21,676 nt of DNA from Lachnospira sp900551945 (GTDB lineage: Bacteria; Bacillota; Clostridia; Lachnospirales; Lachnospiraceae): contig DBFCCI010000042.1 of NCBI GenBank assembly GCA_048380335.1, positions 1-21,676 on the forward strand. Reading direction: 5' to 3'. The position numbers and the translations under genes are program-made. Each line of letters begins with the position of its first letter. Within the stretch, counting starts at the first letter, position 1. Shown here one piece after another: positions 15,241 to 21,676 of the stretch. The notes under the pieces were generated by a model, which worked only from the letters and a program-made list of their open reading frames with translations, ran no database searches and was not told the origin of the DNA.

Positions 15241-16077
15241 ATGTTGTATAGGATAGCAAAGATATTAAATCATAATTCTTTTATAGGAATTCAAGATGAA
15301 AATAATCAGGAATGTCTGGTTATGGGAAAGGGTGTGGCTTTTGGAAAAAAGGTCGGTCAGGCTGTGCCAATTTCTGAGAAAGTGGAGATTTATTCTCTGG
15401 AAGAAATGACTGAACGAGGCGATGCAAAGGATATTATTAAATCAGTTTCACCGCTGTGTTTAGAACTTGCCAATGAAGTGCTTGGCAGAGCAGAAGAAGA
15501 ATTTGGGAAAGTAGACCGTTTGATACTGTTTACTATGGCAGACCATTTAGACTTTGCCATTCGTCGTATTCAGAATGGAGAACAGATTAGCAATCCATTG
15601 ACGGAAGACATTCGCATTATGTTTTACAAAGAATATAAGGTGGCAGCTTGTATTAGAGAGTTGTTAAAAGAAAAACTTGGAATAGAGATAGATGACCATG
15701 AGATTGGATATATTGCGCTTCATGTGCATGCAGCAATTGTCGATGAAAATGTTTCACAGGCAATGGAAATTGCAAGAACTGTTAGAGAATGTATTTCAAT
15801 AGTTGAGAAGGAAACAGGAAAATCCATTGATGTTATGTCTATCAGTTATAACCGTTTGATGAACCATGTGCGTTATATGGTGGTTAGAGTAATTCATGGA
15901 GAGAAATTGAAAATGAGCTTGAATGACTATATGTCGGTGAAGTTTCCAGAAGCATTTTTGATGGCTGAGCATATCTGTCACCAGATGGAAAAAAGCCTTA
16001 GACTTCCTGTTTTAGATAGTGAGATTGGATATCTTGCAATGCATCTTGAAAGGTTGTTAGACAACGAGCCAGAATAA
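15241..16077 (+). CDS. BglG/LicT-family transcriptional antiterminator (GlcT-type role)
   Basis: The 278-residue protein has an N-terminal RNA-binding CAT domain (about 1-58; KILNHNSFIG then KGVAFGKKVGQ) and two PTS regulation domains. PRD1 carries His102 and His161, and PRD2 carries His209 and His268, near the LicT histidines (100, 159, 207, 269). It binds the RAT in the ptsG leader and prevents termination. EIIB and HPr phosphorylation of the PRDs adjusts this to sugar supply. The gene lies 27 bp after ptsG with GGGGAAAG upstream. Placement behind ptsG points to a GlcT role, whereas the sequence is closer to LicT, so I leave the symbol open. Confidence 0.92.
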   Translation: MLYRIAKILNHNSFIGIQDENNQECLVMGKGVAFGKKVGQAVPISEKVEIYSLEEMTERGDAKDIIKSVSPLCLELANEVLGRAEEEFGKVDRLILFTMADHLDFAIRRIQNGEQISNPLTEDIRIMFYKEYKVAACIRELLKEKLGIEIDDHEIGYIALHVHAAIVDENVSQAMEIARTVRECISIVEKETGKSIDVMSISYNRLMNHVRYMVVRVIHGEKLKMSLNDYMSVKFPEAFLMAEHICHQMEKSLRLPVLDSEIGYLAMHLERLLDNEPE

Positions 16078-16147
16078 GATATTATACAAACATATGTTGC
16101 ACAGAAATATAAAATTAGAAAAAATAGCATATAAAAGGAGTAAAAAA

Positions 16148-16405
16148 ATGAAACAATTTGAATATACAATTAAAGATGAACAGGGAATTCATGCAAGACC
16201 AGCAGGACTTATTGTAAAAGAAGCAAAGAAATTTGAATCTGAATGTACAATTACAAAAGATGGCAACACAAAGAAATTGACACAGCTTATGATGCTTATG
16301 TCACTTGGAGTAAAAAATGGTGATACGGTTACTATATCTGCAAATGGTGCTGACGAAGATGTAGCTATTGCACAACTCAAAGAGTTTTTTGAAAACAATT
16401 TATAA
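16148..16405 (+). CDS. ptsH: Phosphocarrier protein HPr
   Basis: The 85-residue protein carries phosphate from enzyme I to PTS EIIA domains. His15 in GIHARPAG is the phosphorylated residue. The start is ATG 16148 with AAAAGGAG seven bases upstream; an in-frame extension from 16094 has no such site and adds no HPr sequence. Counting from this Met, position 46 is Gln, in LTQLMMLMSLG, where regulatory Ser46 stands in most Firmicute HPr; Thr45 is next to it. The gene is 70 bp after the antiterminator and may share its transcript. It may be a paralogue rather than the only HPr. Confidence 0.95.
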   Translation: MKQFEYTIKDEQGIHARPAGLIVKEAKKFESECTITKDGNTKKLTQLMMLMSLGVKNGDTVTISANGADEDVAIAQLKEFFENNL

Positions 16406-16440
16406 TACACTGGAACAAGTATAGTTCTAAAAATATATTT

Positions 16441-16495
16441 GGGGCTGTCGCATTAACGAAAATTTATTTTTCTTAATCCGACAGCCCCATTTTTG
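16441..16495. terminator. Bidirectional terminator between ptsH and the MATE gene
   Basis: GGGGCTGTCG (16441-16450) pairs with CGACAGCCCC (16479-16488), extended inward by ATTA/TAAT after one mismatch. ATTTTTG follows on the plus strand. On the minus strand the hairpin is followed by AAATATATTTTT, so it can serve both convergent units. Confidence 0.9.
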
Positions 16496-16517
16496 TAGAA
16501 TTAGGTAAGTCTTTATT

Positions 16518-17879
16518 TTAATTAGAAAGTGCTGCCATTGCTTTTCTAAATTCAAAGAAGAAAAGTACGCAAGTAAAGCTTACTGCAAGGAAATCGGCAA
16601 TTGGTTCTGCCATATATACTGCCATTGTTGGATTAGATGTAAATATGTGTGGCATAATAAATATAAGTGGCAGAAGTAAAATAAACTTTCTCATAACGGC
16701 AACGATAATTGAAGCCTTTGCATTTCCAATTGATGTAAATGTCATCTGACAAGCAATCTGTATTCCAAACATAAAGATACAAGCAAGATAAATTCTTAAA
16801 GCAGTTCCCGTAAATTCGATAAGTGATGCGTCAGTAGTAAATATAGAAGCGAAAGCATTAGGAAATAGCATAACGAGCAACCACATTAAAGAAGAATAAC
16901 ATACACTTATTATAACTAATATTTTGTAAGTCTTTTTAACTCGGTCGGCGTTTTTAGCACCGTAGTTGTAGCTGATAATAGGCTGTGAGCCTTGTCCAAG
17001 TCCTTGCAAAGGAAGAAGTGCAAACTGCATAACACTTGTAAGAATAGTCATTGCACCAACTGCGATATCTCCGCCATATTTTAACAGTGATGAGTTGAAG
17101 CACACAGATATAACACTTTCACTTGCCTGCATAATAAACATAGAAAGACCGAGTGCAAGGCTAGGAAGTATAATATTGGCTTGAAGTGCAAAGTTAGACT
17201 TTTGAAGTCGTAAGTAAGTCTTTTTACCTGAAAGGAAATGAAGTACCCAGATACAAGATAATGCTTGTGAAATAATAGTTGCAAATGCTGCACCACGAAC
17301 ACCAAGTCCTAAGCCAAATATAAATATAGGGTCAAGAATGATATTTGAAACTGCACCGATTAATACAGAAAGCATACTTGTCTTAGCAAAGCCTTGAGCT
17401 GATATAAAGGCGTTCATACCAAGTGTAAGCTGTACAAATATTGTTCCAAAGGCGTATATGTTCATGTAGCTAACGCCAAAATCAATAGTGTTTTCACTTG
17501 CACCAAAAGCAAGAAGAATATTTCTATTTTCAAGTAATAGAATTACAGTAAGTATAACTGAAATTATAATCTGCATTGAAAAACAGTTACCCAGAGTCTT
17601 TTCAGCAGAAGTCTTGTCACCTTTACCCATAAAAATAGAAGCACGAGGCGCACCACCATTTCCAACGAGGGCGGCAAAGGCTGATATTATCATAATGATT
17701 GGCATACACACACCAACACCTGTAAGTGCTAATGCACCATTTTCAGGAATATGACCTATGTATATTCTATCAACGATGTTGTAAAGCATGTTGATAATCT
17801 GAGCGGCAACAGTAGGTAGTGATAGCTTTAAAAGTAGCTTACCAACTGGCTCAGTTGCTAGAAATTCTTTATTTTCCAT
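16518..17879 (-). CDS. MATE-family multidrug efflux protein (MepA-like)
   Basis: The 453-residue membrane protein has about twelve hydrophobic segments in two homologous halves. It begins with the usual MATE N-terminus (EPVGKLLLKLSLPTVAAQI, then NMLYNIVDRIYIG) and has the second-half motif LPLQGLGQGSQPIISYNYGA. Such proteins export cationic drugs using sodium or proton gradients. AAGGAG precedes ATG at 17879. A MarR-family gene is 23 bp upstream in the same operon, the arrangement of mepR-mepA in S. aureus, so drug-responsive derepression is likely. The native substrate is unknown. Confidence 0.93.
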   Translation of the reverse strand: MENKEFLATEPVGKLLLKLSLPTVAAQIINMLYNIVDRIYIGHIPENGALALTGVGVCMPIIMIISAFAALVGNGGAPRASIFMGKGDKTSAEKTLGNCFSMQIIISVILTVILLLENRNILLAFGASENTIDFGVSYMNIYAFGTIFVQLTLGMNAFISAQGFAKTSMLSVLIGAVSNIILDPIFIFGLGLGVRGAAFATIISQALSCIWVLHFLSGKKTYLRLQKSNFALQANIILPSLALGLSMFIMQASESVISVCFNSSLLKYGGDIAVGAMTILTSVMQFALLPLQGLGQGSQPIISYNYGAKNADRVKKTYKILVIISVCYSSLMWLLVMLFPNAFASIFTTDASLIEFTGTALRIYLACIFMFGIQIACQMTFTSIGNAKASIIVAVMRKFILLLPLIFIMPHIFTSNPTMAVYMAEPIADFLAVSFTCVLFFFEFRKAMAALSN

Positions 17880-17902
17880 AATTTTCTCCTTATAAATGTA
17901 TT

Positions 17903-18343
17903 TTAATTGTTATTATCCATTGAATTTTTTGCGTTAAAGTATATACGTTGACATAAGTTTTCATAAGCCTGCATTTCTTCCATAGTAAAGCCATCAAATA
18001 TCTTTTGCTTGTAGTCGATTAGCATTAAATCAACATCTTTGTTGATATCATCAGCCTTACTAAGAAGTGATAAATGTATTTTACGGCGGTTGTTTTTGTC
18101 GGGAACTCTCTGTATATAACCTTGTTTACACAGTTTATCAATGGCACTTGAAACATTTCCTTTGGAAAGCATACGAAGTTCAACTATATCGGCTGCAGTA
18201 TCTTTTGTGGGATTGTTGTGTAGGAAACAAAGTATCTTGCCTTCAATTAAAGATAGATTGTATTTTACACAGATTTTTTTTAAAAGGCTTTCATGCAGTT
18301 TCGTGGTAAGTTGAATATTCATTAAGTAGTCTGTTGGATTCAT
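17903..18343 (-). CDS. MarR-family transcriptional regulator
   Basis: This 146-residue winged-helix protein has the recognition region LSKGNVSSAIDKLCKQGYIQ followed by the wing RVPDKNNRRKIHLSL and helical dimerisation ends. AAAGGAG lies upstream of ATG 18343. It is the first gene of the marR-MATE operon and probably represses its own promoter through the palindromes at 18370-18394 and 18427-18440. Its inducing ligand cannot be read from the sequence. Confidence 0.92.
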   Translation of the reverse strand: MNPTDYLMNIQLTTKLHESLLKKICVKYNLSLIEGKILCFLHNNPTKDTAADIVELRMLSKGNVSSAIDKLCKQGYIQRVPDKNNRRKIHLSLLSKADDINKDVDLMLIDYKQKIFDGFTMEEMQAYENLCQRIYFNAKNSMDNNN

Positions 18344-18369
18344 AAAATGGACTCCTTTCGTCGGGCATA

Positions 18370-18394
18370 ATTATTGACTTTAAAAGTTAATAAT
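18370..18394. promoter_or_regulatory. Palindromic operator candidate for the MarR regulator
   Basis: The 25-bp element is ATTATT-N-ACTTT, a central base, then AAAGT-N-AATAAT. Every paired arm base matches except the single N position. It lies 27 bp upstream of the marR start, inside its transcript leader. Confidence 0.6.
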
Positions 18395-18426
18395 TGCCTA
18401 TTAAGAAAATGGTTCTAAAAATAACA

Positions 18427-18477
18427 GTTCTAATAAGAACAATAAAATAATTATATAACAAAAAATGGGTATGTCAA
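18427..18477 (-). promoter_or_regulatory. Promoter of the marR-MATE operon with start-site palindrome
   Basis: On the minus strand TTGACA (18477-18472) and TATAAT (18455-18450) are separated by 16 bp, both perfect hexamers. Just downstream, over the expected start site, lies GTTCTAATAAGAAC (18427-18440), a GTTCT-N4-AGAAC palindrome suited to a repressor. Confidence 0.75.
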
Positions 18478-18703
18478 GTATTAATAATGAATGTATCTTA
18501 CGTTTTAGATTTGAGCAAAATACTTGAAATATGAAAGTAGAAATTGTTGGATTGACAATATATTATATTTAATTGAGTGTACTGACATTTTTGTGTTATG
18601 AAATGTGTGGGCGAGAAGAAAATATTGAAGAAAAGTAAAGACACTAGCTTCTTAATGATGTATAATTATGCTATTAAAATATATTTAGAAACGAGGGAAT
18701 TGT
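18478..18703 (+). promoter_or_regulatory. Upstream region of gntR with candidate promoter
   Basis: No gene is visible in this AT-rich stretch. TATAAT at 18661-18666 with AAGACA 17 bp before it (18638-18643) is the best promoter for the GntR gene. A TTGACA at 18552-18557 has no good -10 at the right distance. Confidence 0.45.
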
Positions 18704-19393
18704 ATGATTAAAATAGATGAAAGACAGCCAAAGGAGTCAGCAAAGGACTATGTTGTAAGACAGTTAATATATAATATCATACACACTAATCTTATCCCAG
18801 GGCAGCAGCTTGATGCAGAAGCGATATGTCGTCTGTTAGGCGTAAGCAAAAATCCAGTTCGTGAAGCGGAACTTGAACTTTCACAAACTAAGCTTATCGA
18901 GATTAAACCTAAGATTGGAGCATTTGTATCGTATATTGATGAAGATATAGTTGAACAGGTGCGCCAATTGAGAAGTGTTCTTGAAAGTGAGCTTGCAATG
19001 CAGGCTTGTGATGAGTTTACAAGTAAGCAGATTGATTTGTTGTGGGAGAATATCGCACTGTGGAAGATGTATATTGAAAGAAATGATGAAGAAAAGATAT
19101 TTCAATTGGATAAAGATTTTCATAAGCTGTTATATATTTTATGTGGCAAGAATTATTGGTATGGACTCGTAGACAGAATTTCTCCACATTATGACAGAAC
19201 AACGATTTTAAGTTTTAGATGTAAAGAGTTGGGAAGAATTTTAGCTGACCACGAGGGGCTAATTAAAGCGATTGAAAAAAGGGACAAAGAAGAAGCCGTA
19301 ATGCTAGTTAAAAGACATATGAAAAGATATGATGAAAATATAATAGCAATACGGGCTAACTTCTCAGAGTATTTTAAGCAACCTTTGTTTTAA
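18704..19393 (+). CDS. GntR-family regulator, FadR/FCD subfamily
   Basis: The 229-residue protein has an N-terminal winged helix (about 12-78; LDAEAICRLLGVSKNPVREA is the recognition region) and a C-terminal helical FCD ligand domain. The four metal-binding residues of FCD proteins are present: Asp136, His140, His183 and His205, so a metal-assisted carboxylate ligand is likely. ATG 18704 has GAGGG upstream. Its last 20 bases overlap the end of the convergent membrane-protein gene. Its target is not evident; the divergent region at 20049-20222 is one candidate. Confidence 0.92.
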   Translation: MIKIDERQPKESAKDYVVRQLIYNIIHTNLIPGQQLDAEAICRLLGVSKNPVREAELELSQTKLIEIKPKIGAFVSYIDEDIVEQVRQLRSVLESELAMQACDEFTSKQIDLLWENIALWKMYIERNDEEKIFQLDKDFHKLLYILCGKNYWYGLVDRISPHYDRTTILSFRCKELGRILADHEGLIKAIEKRDKEEAVMLVKRHMKRYDENIIAIRANFSEYFKQPLF

Positions 19394-20048
19394 AGGTGAT
19401 AAATTCAAAGTGTTTGTCAAGCCAGTTGCCAATCATGCCAACGCATTTTCCCATAGTAAAAGCGGCGATTATAGTACCAAGCCCAAGTCCATCTATGTGA
19501 CCAAGTAGAAAGAAGGTAAGACAACCAGTTGTGGCAAGACAGATTACATCGAAAGCTATCTTGATTTTTGAATATTGTGTATGAGTGATATCAGACAATT
19601 CTCGTGGGAAAAGGTCTGTTGGAATAATTGGAAGTTTACATCTGTTAGATAATGCAATTCCTATGCAAAGAATAATATAACTTGCTACGAAGTAGATAAT
19701 TCTAAGTATAAAGTTTTCTGGCAATATATTTATCCATGCTTTATGTATATCTAAAAATTCACTGAAAGCAAATCCGACTACGAAACTGAAAAGATATTGT
19801 GGTACGAATTTTTTTCTAAGTATCATAAGTGAGAGAACGAGAAGTCCCTGAAAGATATAAGTCCAAGTGCCGAGTGAAAAGTGTGGGAATACGGCGGAAA
19901 ATGCGTAAGGAACGCTTGATATAGCGGATATTCCAGAACCAGAGTGAAGCATTAGCACTACGCCGAAGCTATTCATTAAAACGGCTATTAAAAGTGCAAG
20001 TTCTCCTCGAAAATAGTGTTTTTGTGTTATTAAATTTTTTGTATCCAT
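19374..20048 (-). CDS. YczE-like membrane protein
   Basis: The 224-residue integral membrane protein has about five hydrophobic segments. It contains the stretches MNSFGVVLMLHSGSGIS, SLGTWTYIFQGLLVLSL and PTDLFPRELS, which I associate with the YczE/YitT-like (DUF6198) family. Members are poorly understood; B. subtilis-type YczE has been linked to lipopeptide production. I moved the start to ATG 20048, which has TTAGGAG upstream; a longer reading to 20102 lacks such a site and would begin in the leader. It converges on gntR with a 20-bp overlap (19374-19393). Confidence 0.8.
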   Translation of the reverse strand: MDTKNLITQKHYFRGELALLIAVLMNSFGVVLMLHSGSGISAISSVPYAFSAVFPHFSLGTWTYIFQGLLVLSLMILRKKFVPQYLFSFVVGFAFSEFLDIHKAWINILPENFILRIIYFVASYIILCIGIALSNRCKLPIIPTDLFPRELSDITHTQYSKIKIAFDVICLATTGCLTFFLLGHIDGLGLGTIIAAFTMGKCVGMIGNWLDKHFEFITFKTKVA

Positions 20049-20073
20049 GACTACTGCTCCTAATGTTTTATTG

Positions 20074-20090
20074 CTGTTAATTATTAACAG
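20074..20090. promoter_or_regulatory. 17-bp perfect palindrome in the leader of the YczE-like gene
   Basis: CTGTTAAT-T-ATTAACAG is fully symmetric around one base. It lies between the promoter and the start codon of the minus-strand gene, a position suited to a repressor. The binding protein is unknown; the nearby GntR regulator is a candidate only by proximity. Confidence 0.5.
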
Positions 20091-20106
20091 TATTATTATC
20101 ACGTTT

Positions 20107-20135
20107 ATGATAGTTGTTTAGCAAATGTATGTCAA
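20107..20135 (-). promoter_or_regulatory. Promoter of the YczE-like gene
   Basis: On the minus strand TTGACA (20135-20130) is followed after 17 bp by TATCAT (20112-20107). Confidence 0.75.
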
Positions 20136-20159
20136 TAATTAAATTAATAAAAATATTAT

Positions 20160-20188
20160 TTGACACTGTGAAAGGGTGATGATATAAT
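20160..20188 (+). promoter_or_regulatory. Promoter of the FUSC-family gene
   Basis: TTGACA (20160-20165), 17 bp and TATAAT (20183-20188) form a perfect sigma-A promoter. It is divergent from the promoter at 20107-20135, with the two -35 boxes 24 bp apart. Confidence 0.88.
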
Positions 20189-20222
20189 TTCTTCCCGATA
20201 ATCAAAAAAGGGAGGAAAATTG

Positions 20223-21254
20223 ATGACTTTTTATCAAGAATTACAGCTTAATCAAGCTGGTTCTAAGGCTGTGATAAGAAATTCACAGGAAAAGAAAGAT
20301 AAGTTTAAGCATATTTTAATTTATCTTTTTAAAATATTTATTACAGTGGCTTTTTGTACTGTATTTGTTATGGCTTTTGGTAAGTTGTTTGGGAGTGACA
20401 ATAGTATAGTAGGGGTTGTTATACTTTTATTTGTATTGTCGTTTAGATTTGCGGATTTAGGAATATCAACAAATCATGCTATGTTGGTATTGCCAGTAAT
20501 ATTTGTAATTCTTGCAATAGGGCCTCGTCTTGCTAATTCGAATGGACTTTTGTTGGAGTTTTTGATTAATGTAGTATGTATTATGACTCTTATGATACTT
20601 GGTTGCCATAATGTGCTTATGTTTAATCATTCTACAATTCTTTTAGGATATTTATTGTTATATGGATATGATGTAACTGGAGATATGTATATAAAAAGAC
20701 TTGTAGCTATATTTGTTGGGGCAGTAATTACAATGGTGATATACTACATAAAGCACAGTAAAAAGACATTTAAAAGAAGTATGCAGCATCTTATTGAAGA
20801 ACTTGATATTAATTCAGTAAGAACAAGGTGGCAGATTAGAATGGCACTTGCTATATCAACAGCTATACTTCTTGCAGGGATATTTAATATACCACGCCGT
20901 ATGTGGATTGGTATAGCAGTAATGTCTGTTACAATGCCATTTACAGATGAGATTAAACAACGTTCAAAGGGAAGAATTGTTGGTAATATTGTTGGTGGGC
21001 TTTTGTTTGTGATAATATATTTTGTATTGCCTGAGTCGATGTATTCTTATATTGGAATAATTGGCGGAATTGGAGTTGGACTTTCGGCGACTTATGGTTG
21101 GCAGGCAGTATTTAATTCGCTTGGTGCAATGTCAATAGCCGTATCAATACTCGGCTTTTGGCAGGCAATAATATTTAGAATATTAAATAATGCGTTTGGT
21201 GCGTTGTATGGCATTTGCTTTGAAAAGGTATGCCGTAAATTAAGAGTAGAATAA
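20223..21254 (+). CDS. FUSC-family (aromatic acid exporter-like) membrane protein
   Basis: The 343-residue protein has two sets of membrane segments separated by a cytoplasmic stretch (about 175-200). The second half contains RTRWQIRMALAISTAILLAG and WIGIAVMSVTMPFTDEIKQR followed by GRIVGN, the FUSC_2-type signature seen in fusaric acid and aromatic acid exporters. ATG 20223 is preferred over TTG 20220 because GGAGG is seven bases upstream. It has its own consensus promoter and a terminator, so it is a single-gene unit. The substrate is unknown; export of aromatic or organic acids is a family-level guess. Confidence 0.85.
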   Translation: MTFYQELQLNQAGSKAVIRNSQEKKDKFKHILIYLFKIFITVAFCTVFVMAFGKLFGSDNSIVGVVILLFVLSFRFADLGISTNHAMLVLPVIFVILAIGPRLANSNGLLLEFLINVVCIMTLMILGCHNVLMFNHSTILLGYLLLYGYDVTGDMYIKRLVAIFVGAVITMVIYYIKHSKKTFKRSMQHLIEELDINSVRTRWQIRMALAISTAILLAGIFNIPRRMWIGIAVMSVTMPFTDEIKQRSKGRIVGNIVGGLLFVIIYFVLPESMYSYIGIIGGIGVGLSATYGWQAVFNSLGAMSIAVSILGFWQAIIFRILNNAFGALYGICFEKVCRKLRVE

Positions 21255-21314
21255 TTAGATAACAAAAATAGTGAGTATTATATTAATTAAAAAACTTATT
21301 AATATTTTATGTAA

Positions 21315-21376
21315 AGGTGCTGTTGCAATAAGAAAATTTTATATAAATTTTCATCACTGCTACAGTGCCTAATTTT
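21315..21376 (+). terminator. Terminator after the FUSC gene
   Basis: AGGTGCTGTTGCA pairs with TGCTACAGTGCCT (12 of 13 positions including two G-U pairs), with AAAATTT/AAATTTT further inside and a TTTTTT tail. TGCCT could instead pair with AGGCA just downstream, so an alternative fold exists. Confidence 0.7.
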
Positions 21377-21435
21377 TTAAGGCAAAATGTGAAGGTGGGG
21401 GGAAAAGTAGCAATGTGCAAGTGTTGTTATAAATA

Positions 21436-21487
21436 AGTGGCGAAAAACCCCATAGCTCGCTGTGGGGCTGAAAGCCACTCTTTTTTT
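21436..21487 (+). terminator. Two-stem hairpin with T-run upstream of the last gene
   Basis: An outer stem AGTGGC/GCCACT and an inner stem CCCCATAGC/GCTGTGGGG are separated by a purine-rich internal loop (GAAAAA opposite CTGAAA), followed by CTTTTTTT. It could be a terminator. The symmetric internal loop and GC-rich inner stem also resemble a structured RNA. No coding gene is seen between 21255 and here. Confidence 0.65.
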
Positions 21488-21489
21488 AC

Positions 21490-21526
21490 TTGACATATAC
21501 ATATATTGGATATATAATATATGTAT
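21490..21526 (+). promoter_or_regulatory. Promoter with embedded inverted repeat, probable autorepression operator
   Basis: TTGACA (21490-21495), 17 bp and TATAAT (21513-21518) form a perfect promoter. ATACATATAT (21497-21506) and ATATATGTAT (21517-21526) are exact inverted repeats 10 bp apart that cover the spacer and the -10 box. Confidence 0.75.
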
Positions 21527-21547
21527 AAATATTGTAAGGAGAGTATT

Positions 21548-21676
21548 ATGGCACGACCAAGAACAAATAATGTACAAATAAATATAGCTATTCCTATAGA
21601 ATGGAAAAAGGAACTTGAAAACCTTGCCCGTATCTATTCAGTTGAAGAAGGGAAAACTGTAACATTTCTTGATTTA
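21548..21676 (+). CDS. Small gene cut by window edge, possible ribbon-helix-helix DNA-binding protein
   Basis: I read 43 codons from ATG 21548, with AAGGAGAG upstream, open to the window edge. The product begins MARPRTNNVQINIAIPIEW and continues KKELENLARIYSVEEGKT. A basic N-terminus, an alternating strand (VQINIAI) and a following helix fit a ribbon-helix-helix (Arc/MetJ-type) or related plasmid/ICE protein. The inverted repeat in its promoter suggests it represses itself. The C-terminal part is not visible, so the class is tentative. It may mark the start of a mobile element to the right. Confidence 0.6.
   Translation, partial: MARPRTNNVQINIAIPIEWKKELENLARIYSVEEGKTVTFLDL

Noticed and set aside
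16094..16147. 18-residue N-terminal extension of HPr
   Set aside because: ATG 16148 has AAAAGGAG at ideal distance and puts the active His at position 15; the extension is basic and unlike HPr.
20049..20102. Longer N-terminus of the YczE-like protein
   Set aside because: It would begin within the promoter-proximal leader and cover the 17-bp palindrome; ATG 20048 has TTAGGAG.
1..21676. CRISPR arrays, tRNA or rRNA genes
   Set aside because: No regularly spaced repeats of the right length and no tRNA/rRNA-like sequence were noticed on either strand.

Overview
The window looks like the chromosome of a low-GC Gram-positive anaerobe of the class Clostridia, most likely Lachnospiraceae. The evidence is very AT-rich DNA, strong GGAGG-type ribosome binding sites, frequent TTG and GTG starts, a glucose EIICBA PTS permease controlled by a BglG-type antiterminator, and FCD-type GntR, YczE-like and FUSC-like proteins. 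The taxonomic call is an inference; no rRNA or other marker gene is present.

Region 1 (1-12.8 kb) is a very AT-rich accessory block. It opens with an IS982-family element cut by the window edge (1-857). Next comes a lipoprotein/two-permease/ATPase operon (913-4330), then a second ABC operon (4813-9752) with two membrane-anchored extracytoplasmic proteins, three permeases and one ATPase. A complete agr-type quorum-sensing locus follows: a 49-residue AgrD pro-peptide (9913-10062), the AgrB protease, a LytTR response regulator and an AgrC-type histidine kinase. The promoters of ABC operon 2 and of agrDBAC share a 50-bp block (41/50 identical). Each block holds two direct repeats spaced exactly 21 bp apart upstream of TATAAT, the arrangement expected of an AgrA/LytTR-activated promoter. 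The inferred circuit is that a thiolactone peptide (core CPFIT) activates the kinase and regulator, which then switch on both agr itself and ABC operon 2. Both ATPases carry Glu in place of the Q-loop Gln, as in lantibiotic-immunity and bacitracin-type exporters, but no lantibiotic biosynthesis gene is present.

The right edge of the block (12.65-12.85 kb) is scarred. It holds the last 32 codons of a lysR-type gene on the minus strand, directly followed by a 40-bp IS982 transposase fragment in opposite orientation to the left IS. The agr/ABC block is therefore bracketed by IS982 sequence.

Region 2 (12.85-16.5 kb) is housekeeping PTS: a consensus promoter, a RAT/terminator antitermination leader, ptsG (EIICBA), a PRD antiterminator (LicT/GlcT type) and ptsH. 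This HPr has His15 but Gln at position 46, where HPr kinase normally finds Ser. A strong hairpin separates ptsH from the convergent next unit.

Region 3 (16.5-18.5 kb, minus strand) is a marR-MATE efflux operon of mepRA type with a consensus promoter and two palindromic operator candidates.

Region 4 (18.6-21.3 kb) has an FCD-type GntR regulator whose end overlaps a convergent YczE-like membrane protein gene. A divergent promoter pair then leads to a FUSC-family membrane protein.

Region 5 (21.3-21.7 kb) contains two hairpins, a consensus promoter with an embedded inverted repeat, and the 5' end of a small gene that looks like a DNA-binding or plasmid/ICE-type protein cut by the window edge.
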